DNA of 64,000 nucleotides, taken from Branchiostoma floridae. Lineage: Eukaryota; Chordata; Leptocardii; Amphioxiformes; Branchiostomatidae. The stretch spans positions 19,361,006 to 19,425,005 of the forward strand of contig NC_049986.1 in NCBI RefSeq assembly GCF_000003815.2, given 5' to 3'. The notes under the pieces are model-generated. The model ran no database searches and had not been told where the DNA came from. It worked only from the letters and a program-made list of their open reading frames with translations. The position numbers and the translations under genes are program-made. Positions within the stretch are counted from its first letter, which is position 1. Each line of letters begins with the position of its first letter. This document shows positions 12,531 to 23,329 of the stretch, in pieces.

Positions 12531-13426
12531 TGCTTTGAAAAAAATGTGTTTGCCAGCAAAATAACCTGACCCGTAACGAAAATCGCCAATCAACCCCCTC
12601 CGCTAACTAGACGCTGACGCTCCAAGAAGGCTGCAAAGGAGGCTACTTAACTTATCACCTCACAACTCACACTGAGCTTGTTCCCAATCTGTGCAATGTC
12701 GTATTTCCCGGGCGCGCGACCCTTTTGAAGAAGAGTGTTTGTCTTTTCGGAATTATCGCGGAGGTCCAGAGTGATTCCCTGGGTGCGAGAAAAGAGATCT
12801 GGGAGACTCCGGTGGGGATTTTCTGTGGACGATACAGGAACTCAATTTCCATGCAAATTTCTACAAACTTTCAGAAAGCACAGCAGTGGCAGATAAGACA
12901 CCCGTGTGGCCCTCGACCGGAAGCAATTTCCTGAAAGGAGTACATGCAATCACTTGATCGTTTGATCGCTCTAGTCACCATTCCAAAGGCGCTTCTTTCA
13001 TCACTTAGGTGAGGTAAAATAACTTATGATTATACTTGATAGACAACATTTGTGAGCTAGAAATGGCCCCCAAAACTACTGAAAATCATTTAAAGGTCTA
13101 TATCGCCCACATTTTAAGGTCAAATGTAGGGTCAAATTGAAGGTTTGTTGACCCAAATGATAGAGATGAATCGATTTGAAGATTTGGCAACAGGAGATTG
13201 AAGAAACGTCAGGAAAGACAATATATTTCAACCCACACCTGTGGTTTAGCTGAAATATAAACATTTTTATATTTCCAGTTAGACCGTATGCCTGTCTGTA
13301 GCATGTGCGCAGCTCATTTCATGTGAGGCATTGAAACCAATGTCCGCAAGTAATAGCAAAAGCAACAGCTGCTGGGACGGACTACAAAACATTATTTTTA
13401 TTTTCACAATGGTCTGCCTGTATTTC
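12531..13426. other. no recognised feature
   Basis: A GC-richer patch at about 12690-12930 includes an ATGCAAAT octamer near 12851, but no supportable gene. The rest is AT-rich and unassigned. Confidence 0.4.
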
Positions 13427-13535
13427 TGTATCTGTATATACAGCTGGTATATTACAGCCTGGTGTAACACACCAGTTTGGCAGGCAGTAGTTGGTTATAC
13501 TACACTATAACACCCAACTTTTGCACATCTAGCTG
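13427..13535 (-). repeat. dispersed repeat M, inverted copy
   Basis: It reads as the reverse complement of the element at 6455-6597: CTGTATCTGTAT, then GTGTAACACACCAG, then TTGGTTATAC, and ends CACCCAACTTTTGCACATCT. The GC-rich hairpin centre is diverged. Confidence 0.65.
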
Positions 13536-13629
13536 CGTCATTTAAAACTATCCAGCGAAGATGCCCCCCGAGGTTGGTGATAGCAAATTCCACTCTTGGA
13601 TAGCTCTCGGAGAATACAAATTTTTGAAC

Positions 13630-13965
13630 ACTTCAATCCTAGGTTCGTACTTCTAGATCTGGTACTTGAAGGCAGAAGTGATCTTGTTAAAAGTACTAGT
13701 CAACTCGTAACAAGACCTGAAGGCCACTTCAAGGTTACATGTTGGATAAAGAACGTCCTTGGTTAGATGAATAGGACTGAAGCAGCATCTCGTCTTCCTA
13801 AGTCAGAAACACACCAATCCTATGTTGGTACTTGAAGGCAGAAGTGATCTTGTTAAAGTACTAGTCACCACATATAACAAGACCTGAAGGCCACTTCAAG
13901 GTTACAGGTTATATATGAATAGGACTGTAACAGCATTTCTTCTCCCTCTTTTGAAGTCAGAAACA
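13630..13965. repeat. tandem duplication, 166-bp period, two copies
   Basis: GGTACTTGAAGGCAGAAGTG starts at 13661 and again at 13827. Both copies continue through AACAAGACCTGAAGGCCACT and GAATAGGACTG. The copies are about 90% alike. No coding function is evident. Confidence 0.85.
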
Positions 13966-14803
13966 TCTGTTTTTCTGCCAGCTTGATGCCGGCCATCTAT
14001 ACCTACCCGCAGATACTTCAAAAAGCGTCCATTTGCGTTGAACTGTAGAGGGTCAAATGGCAATAACACCTATTTCTGCACAAGCTGTATGTCTGGATGA
14101 ATTGTCAAAATTGTCTTCGGAAGTGGACAATGCGACTGGCCGCCTCTGATAAAGATACATTTGTCGCCGTGTGAGCTGAATTATAGGTAATATACACGTA
14201 GGCACATCGTGCGTTATTGGTTTTGTAGAATGCAGTATATTATCTTCCAAATTAGGCCTACCTCAGGCATCTTTCTGGTGTAATCTCAATGCTTTCTAGG
14301 GTTGAAAATACATCCAATACGGTGGATTGTATTTGTTGAAAAGATTTTGCTTAATCTGAAATAGATCACGTTTTGGAATCATTTCGGGGCGATTTCAAAC
14401 TTTACTGGACTCAAAAAGAAGATAACATTTTACCACCGGCTTTGTTAAACGTATTGCAGTCACGACCTGGTACTTTGTTGGGCCTGAAGGACGCGAAACA
14501 AAATCCGTTTTTACGAACGAGCTGTTAGCTGCTTCTGGGAAGTTTCCATTTAGTGAATATAAGCTTTTAACCCCACGCTCTCGCCGGGTCCATTATAACC
14601 TCCGCCTCACGACTTCTCGGCTCCCGCGGGACTTGTGAGTTTGGTCAGGGATGGACAGGGTTTAGAGCCGACCGTCTGGGCAGGTGATAACATGAAACAA
14701 GCTTTCAGACTGTTACAAAAGCCGTGTTGGTCTCGTAATATGCATACAACCGACCGTGATAATGTCATATGTCCGAAGGAAAGCTCATCTCTGTTGGTAA
14801 ATT
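13966..14803. other. no recognised feature
   Basis: Unique-looking sequence with a moderately GC-rich stretch at about 14575-14680. No supportable exon. Confidence 0.4.
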
Positions 14804-14956
14804 CCATAGTGAATAAGTTTAAACTTTGTTCCAACACAAAATGAACATCAGTGCAGCACGAGTCATCTATCCCAATAAGGTCAGACTACTCAACCAAAAA
14901 TGTATGGTCAGTTTTTCTTTTGTGTTGGAACAAAGTTTTAAAAAATTTCACTGTGA
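14804..14956. mobile_element. short foldback element (about 150 bp)
   Basis: The arm at 14818-14841 (containing CTTTGTTCCAACACAAAA) matches the reverse complement of 14918-14941 with one or two differences. Weaker pairing extends outwards towards 14804 and 14956. The loop is about 75 bp. There is no coding content. It is compatible with a small MITE or foldback, and no target duplication is clear. Confidence 0.65.
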
Positions 14957-15525
14957 TAAAGGCAGGTTATTTGGCAAAATATCTGCTTGTTACGTTTACT
15001 TCGCAATACAACCTGCTTACGTTGTAGTAGCCACCAGTGGTCAAATACCCCGGATGTCAACAAAGAAAGAGATCGGCTGATCGCTCATTTTGCTCCCTTC
15101 GGGACGAAAGCTTCCTGGTAATGTGAAGCATGTCACCGTGAAAAGAGATAATACGCGACAAGATGTCTATGATTCCAACTTAGTTTGAAAGGGCAAGACA
15201 AGTTTCTATGTTATATAACAGCCTTACGTAACAACGTTACGTAACATGCGCATCCATCAGTAGAGCCATTTATATGCTCCATCTGTCCCATTCATCTCTT
15301 GTCTCGCCGGACAACTTTGAAACTTCTGTTCAAGAAAAGACGAGATCAACATATTAAAACATCCACAAACGTTCATTGCGCACTGTCGGTGCCCTGTCCA
15401 ATCATGGCTTACCTACAACTTTCAAACTTTTGTCCAAAGATAGAGCTCAAGGATGCATCATCTTACTTGAAATCACAAATGTACTCTTCAAAATACGTCC
15501 ACTGATATGCTCGCTCTTTCCTATT
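14957..15525. promoter_or_regulatory. two TTACGTAA sites in otherwise unassigned sequence
   Basis: The stretch is unassigned except for two perfect TTACGTAA octamers at 15224-15231 and 15237-15244, six bases apart end to start. TTACGTAA is the classical palindromic site for PAR-type bZIP factors (HLF/DBP/E4BP4 class). Two copies this close are unlikely by chance, but no neighbouring gene start is visible, so any role is inference. Confidence 0.3.
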
Positions 15526-15863
15526 CAGGGCTCGAAATACTGGGTACATGTGCACCAAGGTGCACCCAAAATTATAACTGTGCACACAAGGTGCACCCAA
15601 ATATTTTCTTAGGTTTATGTATGTAAAGATATCAAGTATACTAGTATACATCATATTCTTGACATCAAAGTATTAGAAAGATAATAAAAATGTCTGCCAT
15701 GTTACTTGTTTAAGAATTTGATGGCTTGTAACTAAGTTTTGTTATTAAATTTTTACATTCTACTTAAATTTAAGTGTTGCACCCCAATTTTTTTTGGTAC
15801 ACCCAATTTTTTAAGCTGGGTGCACCAGTGCACCTAATCCCAAAAAATGAATTTCGAGCCCTG
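15526..15863. mobile_element. MITE with CAGGGCTCGAAAT terminal repeats
   Basis: A perfect 13-bp terminal inverted repeat, CAGGGCTCGAAAT, begins at 15526 and its complement ends at 15863. It is flanked on both sides by CTATT (15521-15525 and 15864-15868), a likely 5-bp target duplication. Subterminal GGTGCACC words recur at both ends (for example GTGCACCAAGGTGCACCC on the left), likely transposase-binding repeats. The interior is AT-rich and non-coding. The terminal sequence matches the older copy at 1053-1382. The superfamily is uncertain, because the CAGGG start recalls hAT but the duplication is shorter than the usual 8 bp. Confidence 0.8.
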
Positions 15864-15868
15864 CTATT

Positions 15869-17315
15869 CATTCATATGTCTACAATTTTTTAAACTCCTG
15901 TCCATGAATCTTTTATCTGCGCTTTAAGACAACACAGAAAACTACCCAAAAAATCCCTTGTTCAACTTTTCATTCTACGTCGTGGATGGAATGATGGTAT
16001 ACTTTCTCTAGGATGATGACTCCTCATAGCTGCAACATAAAGCAAAGCAACAATTGTTCGATGGTTAAACATAAACTCCGATGGAAAGGTAGCTAAGATG
16101 TTCAGTCGTGCTCATGAACCTGTTTCCTACAGAAAATCCTTTAGCCAAAACATCAAGACTTTCCTTTCGTTGGTTCAACAGGCAATCACCTAACCAACTC
16201 TAGAGTCAATTCTTCTTACTATCTGCGCATGGTTCGTTCCATTTTATGGCCGCTGGGCACAATTTACGACATCTAGAATAAACATCTTTGCAGCGATCAC
16301 AAGCTTGCCATAGTGAACTATTGCAGGGATTAAAATCTAATTGTGTCGTAGACCTTAGCCCTAAATCATGTTGAAGTGCCCGGCGATAAAACAGAATTCA
16401 GCCGGCGGTGAGATCTTCCACCAGTTAAAAGATTATCGAGGACAAAGCTTGACGGATTTTCGGCCTTATGATTCAACTATCGTGTCATCAAAATCGAGGA
16501 ACGCATTTGTATATTTACGCATGTGTGAACCAACCTCATTCTATTAGGGCGTTAACCTCACTGCGATCGTGTAACGATATAAGATTTGATAGCACTGTTA
16601 ACGATAAGAAAAGATTATCGTTTGTACACTTCGTGTGTTTTGTTGTCCTTTCAGCCGTACTTTTACATTTAATTTAGCTTTCGGAGGCCAAGGCAGGTAG
16701 AAATTATGTCACGTTCTGCTTTCGTAATGTACGTAGATACAATGTCGGAAGACTTTAATTGACAATGTGATCTTTATTTGCAGTCGAAAATTAAAGGATA
16801 GCTAATAAAAAGGACGCATTGGATGCTTTAGTCAAACATAATTGACAGTCCCTCGCATTGCCAGTGAGGTAGGTCCGATGAGGCATTCTCTACTTACACC
16901 TTTATCAACAGGTATAATTTTGGGAGTCAGAAACGTTCTCCGATTTACATGCTATAGCCATTGTCGCTGCATAGTTTGCTAATATATGGGTGCTAATTTA
17001 AATTGGTTTAGTTGGAATTACACTGGCTTCCACTGCCCCCCGTATTTTGCCAGGCATTTGTGGAGGCATGTTTATGAAATTACCGTCGTCGGGATTGCAT
17101 TTAGATTTCAATCTCGGTACAAAACGTTTCATTTCTGACTTATCAGAATCGGATTCCTGTGGGTATAATCAAATAACGCAGCTGTCGGTGTAATAACGCA
17201 TGGAGCCCGCGGATATGTTTTAGAGTGCACCCGTGTTCTCGTGGATATTCATTACAGGTCTAACAGTAATGCATCCGCTAACTGCACAGAGAGAAAGGAT
17301 CGGGCAAAGATAGAG
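15869..17315. other. mostly unassigned; MITE-core-like fragment
   Basis: At about 16619-16675 (TGTGTTTTGTTGTCCTTTCA then ACTTTTACATTT) the sequence resembles the interior of the MITEs at 29292, 30995 and 32051, so a truncated relative may be present. Nothing else is recognised up to the assembly gap. Confidence 0.4.
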
Positions 17316-17415
17316 NNNNNNNNNNNNNNNNNNNNNNNNNNNNNNNNNNNNNNNNNNNNNNNNNNNNNNNNNNNNNNNNNNNNNNNNNNNNNNNNNNNNN
17401 NNNNNNNNNNNNNNN
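17316..17415. other. assembly gap, 100 N
   Basis: Exactly 100 unknown bases, the conventional size for a gap of undetermined length. The true distance between the flanks is unknown and any frame across it is meaningless. Confidence 0.98.
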
Positions 17416-17644
17416 CCTTTCATACTTTCATAAAAGTGCGTACAAAGTTGTACCTGTAGACATTCCACAAGGGTAGCTACCTCACTACAATCTAAACTTT
17501 GACAAAGTGCTCAACAAGTTTACATATTTAAGTATGCTTTTATACTGTGTGTTTTGTTGCCTTGTCAGTCATTTTTGATGATATTCCAACCACAGTTTCA
17601 ATTATTACACTATCAATTTAGATCTCAGCGAGATCGCAGTAGCT

Positions 17645-17815
17645 CCTGCCTGGCTCCACAGGTGGCTGGAAAGATAGAAATTGGCCAAATAAGACAGAAA
17701 ACATGCCTGAGGAGTTAGGTCGCAAACTGTACTCCCGGGCCATCTAACTCTTCTGGCGTGTTTTCTGCCTTATATGGCCAATTTCTACTATTTCTCAGCG
17801 ACCTGTGAAGCCTGA
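17645..17815. mobile_element. near-complete palindrome (about 170 bp)
   Basis: The left arm has ATAGAAATTGGCCAAATAAG, then ACAGAAAACATGCC, then GAGGAGTTAG. The right arm reads back as the complement with a few changes (GGCCATATAAGGCAGAAAAC). Pairing extends out to the CCACAGGTGGCT and AGCGACCTGTGAAG regions. The loop is about 30 bp. It is a long foldback without coding content, a MITE-type element or a hairpin-RNA source. Upstream, at 17530-17570, is another short match to the MITE core discussed at 30995. Confidence 0.75.
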
Positions 17816-18320
17816 TAAAGGCTCATATGGCAACTAGAAAAGAATTGTATCGTGTTAATATTGATACCGCAGCTGGAATATCATGGAAAATATAAATGCA
17901 TGACTGACGAGACAACAAAGTCAAATCACACACGTAAGGTTAAAATGTTGGCCTGACGACCTGACCACCTACCGAGTCAGAGAGAGGGGGTCCGTAGTAA
18001 TTGGGTCAGGCTGCCAGAAGTCAATAATTGAGGACGTGGACATCGATTTCTGCCGCCTCAGCACAATTCTGGGTATCGATTTCTCCAAGGTGAGTTGTTC
18101 CTATCGGTTCTGCTACGCGCACGGGTGAAGTCTGGTGTTAGGACCCAATTATCAGAAGGTCACCATTGTCACAAGCTTGAAGGTTAAGGTAAAAGTGGTC
18201 CCATGACCTTCTTGAGGCCGTAGACTCAGTAGTTTATCATCCACTGCGTGTCGGGTACAGTATTGCAAACTGAAGCCCACCCCTCAGTTATTCTGCCGCC
18301 TTTGTAGTTATTCTGCCGCC
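17816..18320. other. no recognised feature
   Basis: Contains two adjacent copies of TTATTCTGCCGCCTTTGT (from about 18289 and 18307). Otherwise unassigned. Confidence 0.4.
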
Positions 18321-18409
18321 TTTGTTTTCTATTTGCTCTTGGACAGACGAGGACAATGTGGCACTGTACTTAAGTTAGTATCTTATATCAACAGTGCAGA
18401 CAGAAGGTA
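18321..18409 (+). repeat. copy of a repeat also found at 20396-20507
   Basis: TATTTGCTC, GGACAGACGAGG, AGTTAGTATCTTAT and ACAGAAGGTAAAGGTA occur here in the same order as at 20396-20507. There the last words expand into a minisatellite, whereas here a SINE follows. The repeat class is unknown. Confidence 0.6.
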
Positions 18410-18566
18410 AAGGTACTCTTTTCTTTTACCTCCCCAACCGAAGTCAGGTACCAATTTTTACACCTGGGATAAGTGAGGAAGGTCGTTCAGATGCCTTTCC
18501 CAATGGCACAACGGCGGGGATTTAACTCAGGACCTATAGATACGCTCTACCAGTTACACCACACAC
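18410..18566 (-). mobile_element. tRNA-derived SINE, family B, inverted
   Basis: Read on the minus strand it has a tRNA-like head (GTGTAACTGGTAGAG as A box region, AGGTCCTGAGTTAAATCC as B box region), then GGTGTAAAAATTGGTACCTG and GGGGAGGTAAAAG. These body words match the plus-strand copies at 8605 and 33552. The pol III boxes have substitutions. Confidence 0.7.
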
Positions 18567-18574
18567 GACGCTAC

Positions 18575-18745
18575 AACAAAATTTAGATAACCATTTTACA
18601 CCTGGGTAAAGTAAATGACGTCGTGTTAAGTGCCTTTTTAAAGAACACATAGTCCAGCCATGATCCACAGATATCGATCGAACCCGTGCCCTCTTGATTT
18701 CGTGTTCGCTCGCCTAGCCACGAGGCCATTCGCCCCCACATCCGG
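18575..18745 (-). mobile_element. tRNA-derived SINE head, inverted
   Basis: On the minus strand the head reads GGGCGAATGGCCTCGTGGCT (A box region) and AGGGCACGGGTTCGAT (B box region). The following body keeps GGTGTAAAATGG. It lies directly beside the previous SINE in the same orientation, so the two may be a tandem or nested pair. It is truncated at the 3' end. Confidence 0.65.
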
Positions 18746-20131
18746 TGCTCGACGCTCGACGCTAAACCTTATCTTTACCTACTTTTTGCCGTAACACCAA
18801 AGTCGTAAAGCAGTGTTATAGCACGAAAAACCTGCCTACAGCTAATCTCAAGGTCACCAGGGTTAAGTGAAGGTCATGAGGGGATCCGAAACTTTTACCA
18901 GGGTTTTGACCTCCTGACCTTAGAGAGGCAACGTCACTTTCAATTTTAACGCCTCGATGACATAAAAGGCGTGCTTACGTTTTGTACACGGTAATTTCAA
19001 CTAGAATCGGAGCTGTCATGTACCATATTCTGACATAAGTGGAGCACTAAGTCTTATGGACGTCTTTTATTTGGCATTTCTTCATTGGAGAATATTGAAG
19101 AACACGATGTCAGTTCGGAAACTGCTATTGTGGCTTATTCAAAGGCCATACATGCTACACGAAGGTCATTACTTTTAGCGAACTTCATGTTATGGATGCT
19201 TTTAGCCCCTCTGACCTCAGGTAGCAAACGTCCCCTGTAATATTCAAACTCACCGAGTTTAGGGCACTCTTTGGTATTGCAACGTCGCTTCCTATTTTCA
19301 AAGACGCTTTAAAGTACAGAGTGTTGGCTGTGTTGCACACAGTAGTTTGAAGCGTATTGCACTCTCGATGTTTTAATGCTCACAGCCACTTCTTATGGGA
19401 TCGATGTCACTTTAATATGTATCATCATCTTCGCGAGCGCAGTCAAAGAGCGACAATCAACAAAAGTTGTTGATGCTACAGTTTATTTTTGGCCTCAAAC
19501 ACATGGTACTCCATGCTGTCTAGGGGTGTACTTATGTAGTGAATACGTAATTCGTTTGGAAAAAAGGAGGATTGTAAGATGATGGAGGCCCATACGGTGT
19601 TTTGAATAGTGCGAATTATAAAACTCATTGCACAGGCAGGATTGTTATTTTCACATTTTATTGAGTCCTTAAGTTGACTCTCTCCCCTCTCTCTCTATTT
19701 ATCAATCTATCCATCTATCTCTGACACGCACACGCAAAGTTTCATCAAATTGTATAATTAGAGGAAATCTTTTATGTTGTGAGATTATGGAGGCTCGTGC
19801 GGCATTTCTAAGCCATGTAAGAACTCACCCCGGAGGTGTGGTTGTTATTTTCGCGCTTTGTTGAGTCCTTAAATCTGTGTTAATCGATTTCCATGGAAAC
19901 GGAGATTTGGATCAGTCCAGAAGTGGGTCGTGCGCTCAATTATAGAAGACCCTGTGGGTGCAGTGAGTTATTGGGAGATTACCGGAACAGGGGTGCCTAT
20001 TGGTGCTGCGGCTGTGGAGCAGGATTAAGGCATTGGTACAAAAACAGATTTCGCTCAACTGCGCTTTTTTACGTAATTCTTTTCTGGTGTCATTCTTAAG
20101 GGTTTAACCCAATGCAACATTCGTAGCAATT
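18746..20131. other. no recognised feature
   Basis: Unique-looking sequence. A short CTCTCTCC-rich patch lies near 19678-19720. Two similar blocks with TTGTTATTTTC and TTGAGTCCTTAA recur near 19640-19675 and 19840-19875, a weak approximately 200-bp duplication. No gene is seen. Confidence 0.4.
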
Positions 20132-20264
20132 CTGTATCTATATAGCCGGTATAACCACCCTTTGACGTAACACACCAGCTTCGCAGGCACGCGGCGCGGC
20201 AACAGCTGGTTATATTACACTGGACGACCTGTTACACCTAACTTTTGCACATCTATCTTTGCAC
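20132..20264 (-). repeat. dispersed repeat M, inverted copy
   Basis: It reads CTGTATCTATATAGCCGG, then GTAACACACCAGCTTCG, then the GC-rich centre and CAGCTGGTTATATTACAC, and ends CACCTAACTTTTGCACATCT. This is the complement of the element at 6455-6597 with all its blocks in order. Confidence 0.75.
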
Positions 20265-20395
20265 AATGCAGTGATGTTTTAACCATATTTAGACATATCC
20301 ATGTACCTATAATGTTTGTTAGGACTCTTTCCTGTTACATTTTTTGTCACCCGCTTCTCTACATTCGAGGTGTCACTTGAATCTGTAGCAAGTTA

Positions 20396-20906
20396 TTTCT
20401 TTTTTATTTGCTCTAGGACAGACAAGGGTAATGTAGCACTTTATTCGAGTTAGTATCTTATTAGTCAGTGCTACATACAAAACACAAACAGAAGATAAAG
20501 GTAGTAATTTACTTGGAGGAAATCATTTATGTTGTCTGTCAACGTTGGCGGCGTTGACTCCTTGACATACTGCCAAAGATTCCTGAGGTGTACAGACAAA
20601 GTAAAGACAGAAGATAAAGGTAGTAATTTACTTGGAGGAAATCATTTATGTTGTCTATATAACGTTGCCTAGATCTACTTCTTGACATACGGCCAAAGAC
20701 CCCTGAGGTGTACAGACACAGTACAGACAGAAGATAAAGGTAGTAATTTACTTGGAGGAAATCCTTTCTTTATGTTTTACATATAACGTTGCCTTGGTCC
20801 ACTCCTTGACATGCGGCCAAAGACCCGTGAGGTGTACAGACACAATAAAGACAGAAGATAAAGGTAGTAACGCACTTGAAGGAAATCATTTATGTTGTCT
20901 ATATAA
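20396..20906. repeat. minisatellite, about 120-bp unit, four copies
   Basis: GAAGATAAAGGTAGTAA begins at 20491, 20610, 20730 and 20854 (spacings 119, 120, 124). Each unit continues TTACTTGGAGGAAATCATTT, then TATAACGTTGCC, then GGCCAAAGACCCCTGAGGTG and TACAGACA. The array is interrupted at 20906 by a retroelement tail and resumes at 21257 for about 50 bases (TATATAACGTTG through CCCCTGAGGTGTG). Confidence 0.9.
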
Positions 20907-21256
20907 TAATAATAATCTTTATTGCAAAGTCATACCCGAGGGCTAATTGCAGACAAAGAAAAGTAGTGATATACATAAAGCATCAGAGAATGAACATCAG
21001 ATCTATAGATAAATAAAAAGAGAAATAACGTCTAATCTAAATCTAATTCTACTTAGGCTATTTGATGGGTTTGACTTCTTTTCCCGCAGTGGAAGATGAA
21101 TCGTCCAACATTTTCATATTTAGAGGGGTTGGACGATTCAAGCAGAAAGATTGTTTTTTGTTGATCGGTGAGGTGAGAAAAGCTTGGGAAAGATTTGTAG
21201 ATTTTAAGGAAAAGTTTGTTTCTTTCGGAATCGTAATGTGTACATTGACATAATAA
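20907..21256 (-). mobile_element. 5'-truncated LINE 3' tail inserted in the minisatellite
   Basis: On the minus strand the insert ends GACTTTGCAATAAAGATTA followed by (ATT)n, a polyadenylation signal and the short-repeat tail typical of several non-LTR families. TATATAA occurs on both sides (20900-20906 and 21257-21263), a 7-bp target duplication, and outside it the minisatellite sequence is continuous. Only about 350 bp of 3' end is present and it contains no RT motif. The insertion therefore postdates the array. Confidence 0.8.
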
Positions 21257-21263
21257 TATATAA

Positions 21264-22791
21264 CGTTGTTTAGATCTGCGGCCAAAAACCCCTGAGGTGT
21301 GTGGCAGTATGCTGGTTAAGCCCTACCCCTGATTAGGTTCTACTGTAGCAGAGTCCTGCTGATTGCGCTTGTGGGGCTCCCTTTGTCCGCTCCTGTTTCA
21401 CGCAGCTGATGAGGGCAAATAAGGCTGGCATGGCCATCTGATGTGGTTCTCTTTGCGTCACCCCCTGAAATTTCTTTCTCCTCTTGTCAAAGCCCGCCAA
21501 ACGTGATTCCAGAATGACAGACGCGCGTGCATTGATTTTGGCATTCCTTCCATGACAGCAAACACGAAAAGTCAAGTCACTAGCTCTGGAAGAGTGACAG
21601 TGACCAATGGCAATGCTCTAAGCAGCCTAACAAGTGGAGGCAGTTGCTTCAAGCCATACTAAGAAGGCCACAGCAAGTAAATTGTATGGATGACACCCAG
21701 GCGCTCATTAATTTTCGCCTGATTTAAGAAAAAAATAAGATTTTCTTCTACATGGATGGTCAGATAGACCGAAATGGGTAAAAAGGTTGTGTTGTAAGCT
21801 AATGATTGTATGTAGATGTGACATTAGAGAAGTACTGTAGCCTTGGCTGTAGTTGTAAAAGTGAAACTTGGTGGATACTTGTAAGAGTGCCACCGATATG
21901 GAAGTCAATGGTGTAGTTGCCAAATTGATAAATAGTGCCAGTCTACCAGACTAGGATCACGTTTACTACACTAATGCACTTATTATAATACAAGAATAAG
22001 TGACTTGTTAGCTGTGGTGACATATTTTTGTCACTTCATCTCTTGTTACAACATTTATTGTGTCTACGTATACTTTGAAAATTTTGAAGTTTTTTTTTTT
22101 TTTTCATCCATCTTGTTGTTTTTTTCCGCTATCTCATTAGATTTGCAGTCTGCAGAGGATGGCATACAGAGAGTTTAATTGCTGTGGCCTAAGCTTTTAA
22201 CTGTAACTTACATCCCTCTGACGAGAACACCTAATACATGACAAGTCATCTTCGATACAGAAGGACTACCAACATTCTTACATTTGTTTAAATGTAATGA
22301 ATGTTCAATAGTGTAAACACGTATGTCGATAACCTTCCTTTGAGAAACTAGATCAATTGGTTTTTCTTGCCCTCCCTCAGTTTTCGGGACGTGTCTCTTA
22401 ATTAGGCCAAGAGAAAATAAGCAATTAAGACGTAATTGCTAACCATCTAAGGAGAATCTACTGACTCATATAGGAGGCAATTTCAGAAGTCGTATGTCTC
22501 TCGAGGCAAATCTGAGTTGAGACGAGCATCTTCTCTTGAGGAGAACTAATTTGTTTTCATTTTGCACGGGCTTATGTGCGTCAGTTTTTGGTGCTGATAC
22601 CGCGCAAGATAGATAAAACTGTCAGCCTGGCGGTAGAGTATTCTCCATCACAGCATATCAACGTCAGGATTTGCTACATGGACTTTTCAGGGCCGACTGT
22701 GGGGATACGGTTACTGATATACTTCAAAGATATCTAAACCTTGGTTTATGTAACATTACGATAACTTCTCGTAGTCATCTGTTTGTGCAAA
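21264..22791. other. array remnant, then no recognised feature
   Basis: The first 40 bases are the end of the interrupted minisatellite. The remainder is unassigned. A poly(T) run lies at about 22089-22104. Confidence 0.45.
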
Positions 22792-22870
22792 GCCAGAAGA
22801 TAACCGTTCTGTGGCGCAACACACCAGCTTTGTCTGCACGCGGCGTGGCAGCAGCTGGTTATGTTGTACC
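22792..22870 (-). repeat. dispersed repeat M, truncated inverted copy
   Basis: GCAACACACCAGCTTTG, a GC-rich centre with CGCGGCGTGGCAGCAG, and GCTGGTTATGTTGTACC match the middle of element M (6455-6597, inverted). The GATACA end is degraded. A SINE fragment follows immediately. Confidence 0.65.
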
Positions 22871-22884
22871 GAACAAAGTAGCCC

Positions 22885-22977
22885 ATACATCTGTGCAGAT
22901 GTTTGGGGACGTGACGCCCATCTCCATTTCTGTAGCCCTTGGGCCACACGTCTGTGCAAGCCACCACAGCAGGGGGG
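22885..22977 (-). mobile_element. SINE family A, 3' body fragment, inverted
   Basis: Read on the minus strand: CCCTGCTGTGGTGGCTTGCA, GTGTGGCCCAAGGGCTAC, then GAAATGGAGATGGGCGTC. The same blocks occur in order in the full-length copy at 40580-40869 and in the fragment at 34374-34585. The tRNA-like head is missing. Confidence 0.75.
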
Positions 22978-23329
22978 AAAGTCCGCTGGTACTTTACCGA
23001 ACAACCTGTCGACATATTTATCATTCGTATGACTTTTCTGATATTATGCACTGTGTCACATCAACCGAGTGATGCTTGCTGCTGGTATTTCAGAGTAGGG
23101 CAGAAAAAACGAGTGCGATTTACCATGAAGATCCGCCTCAAGGTCAAACACTTGTATTCAAGGTCATACCCTCCTAGATGGCAATCCTTTGTAAACGAGT
23201 TAGGCGATTTCCACCTAGTACATGTATGTAGTCATATAGTATATCGCCCAGGCCAAATGCCAGCTTTTAAGAGCTTATGTGGGGTTAATATTGCCTTATC
23301 CGATTTTAAAGAAAAAGCTGTCTGAACTA
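22978..23329. other. no recognised feature
   Basis: Unassigned spacer between the repeats and the CpG-rich promoter region. Confidence 0.4.

Noticed and set aside
12667-12934. Overlapping frames on both strands in a GC-richer patch
   Set aside because: They mirror each other with no family motif, so compositional bias is the simpler explanation.
17220-17468. Open frames on both strands across the N run
   Set aside because: They cross 100 unknown bases, so the translation is meaningless.
22671-23072. 133-codon frame on plus and 101-codon frame on minus
   Set aside because: Both overlap a repeat M copy and an inverted SINE fragment.
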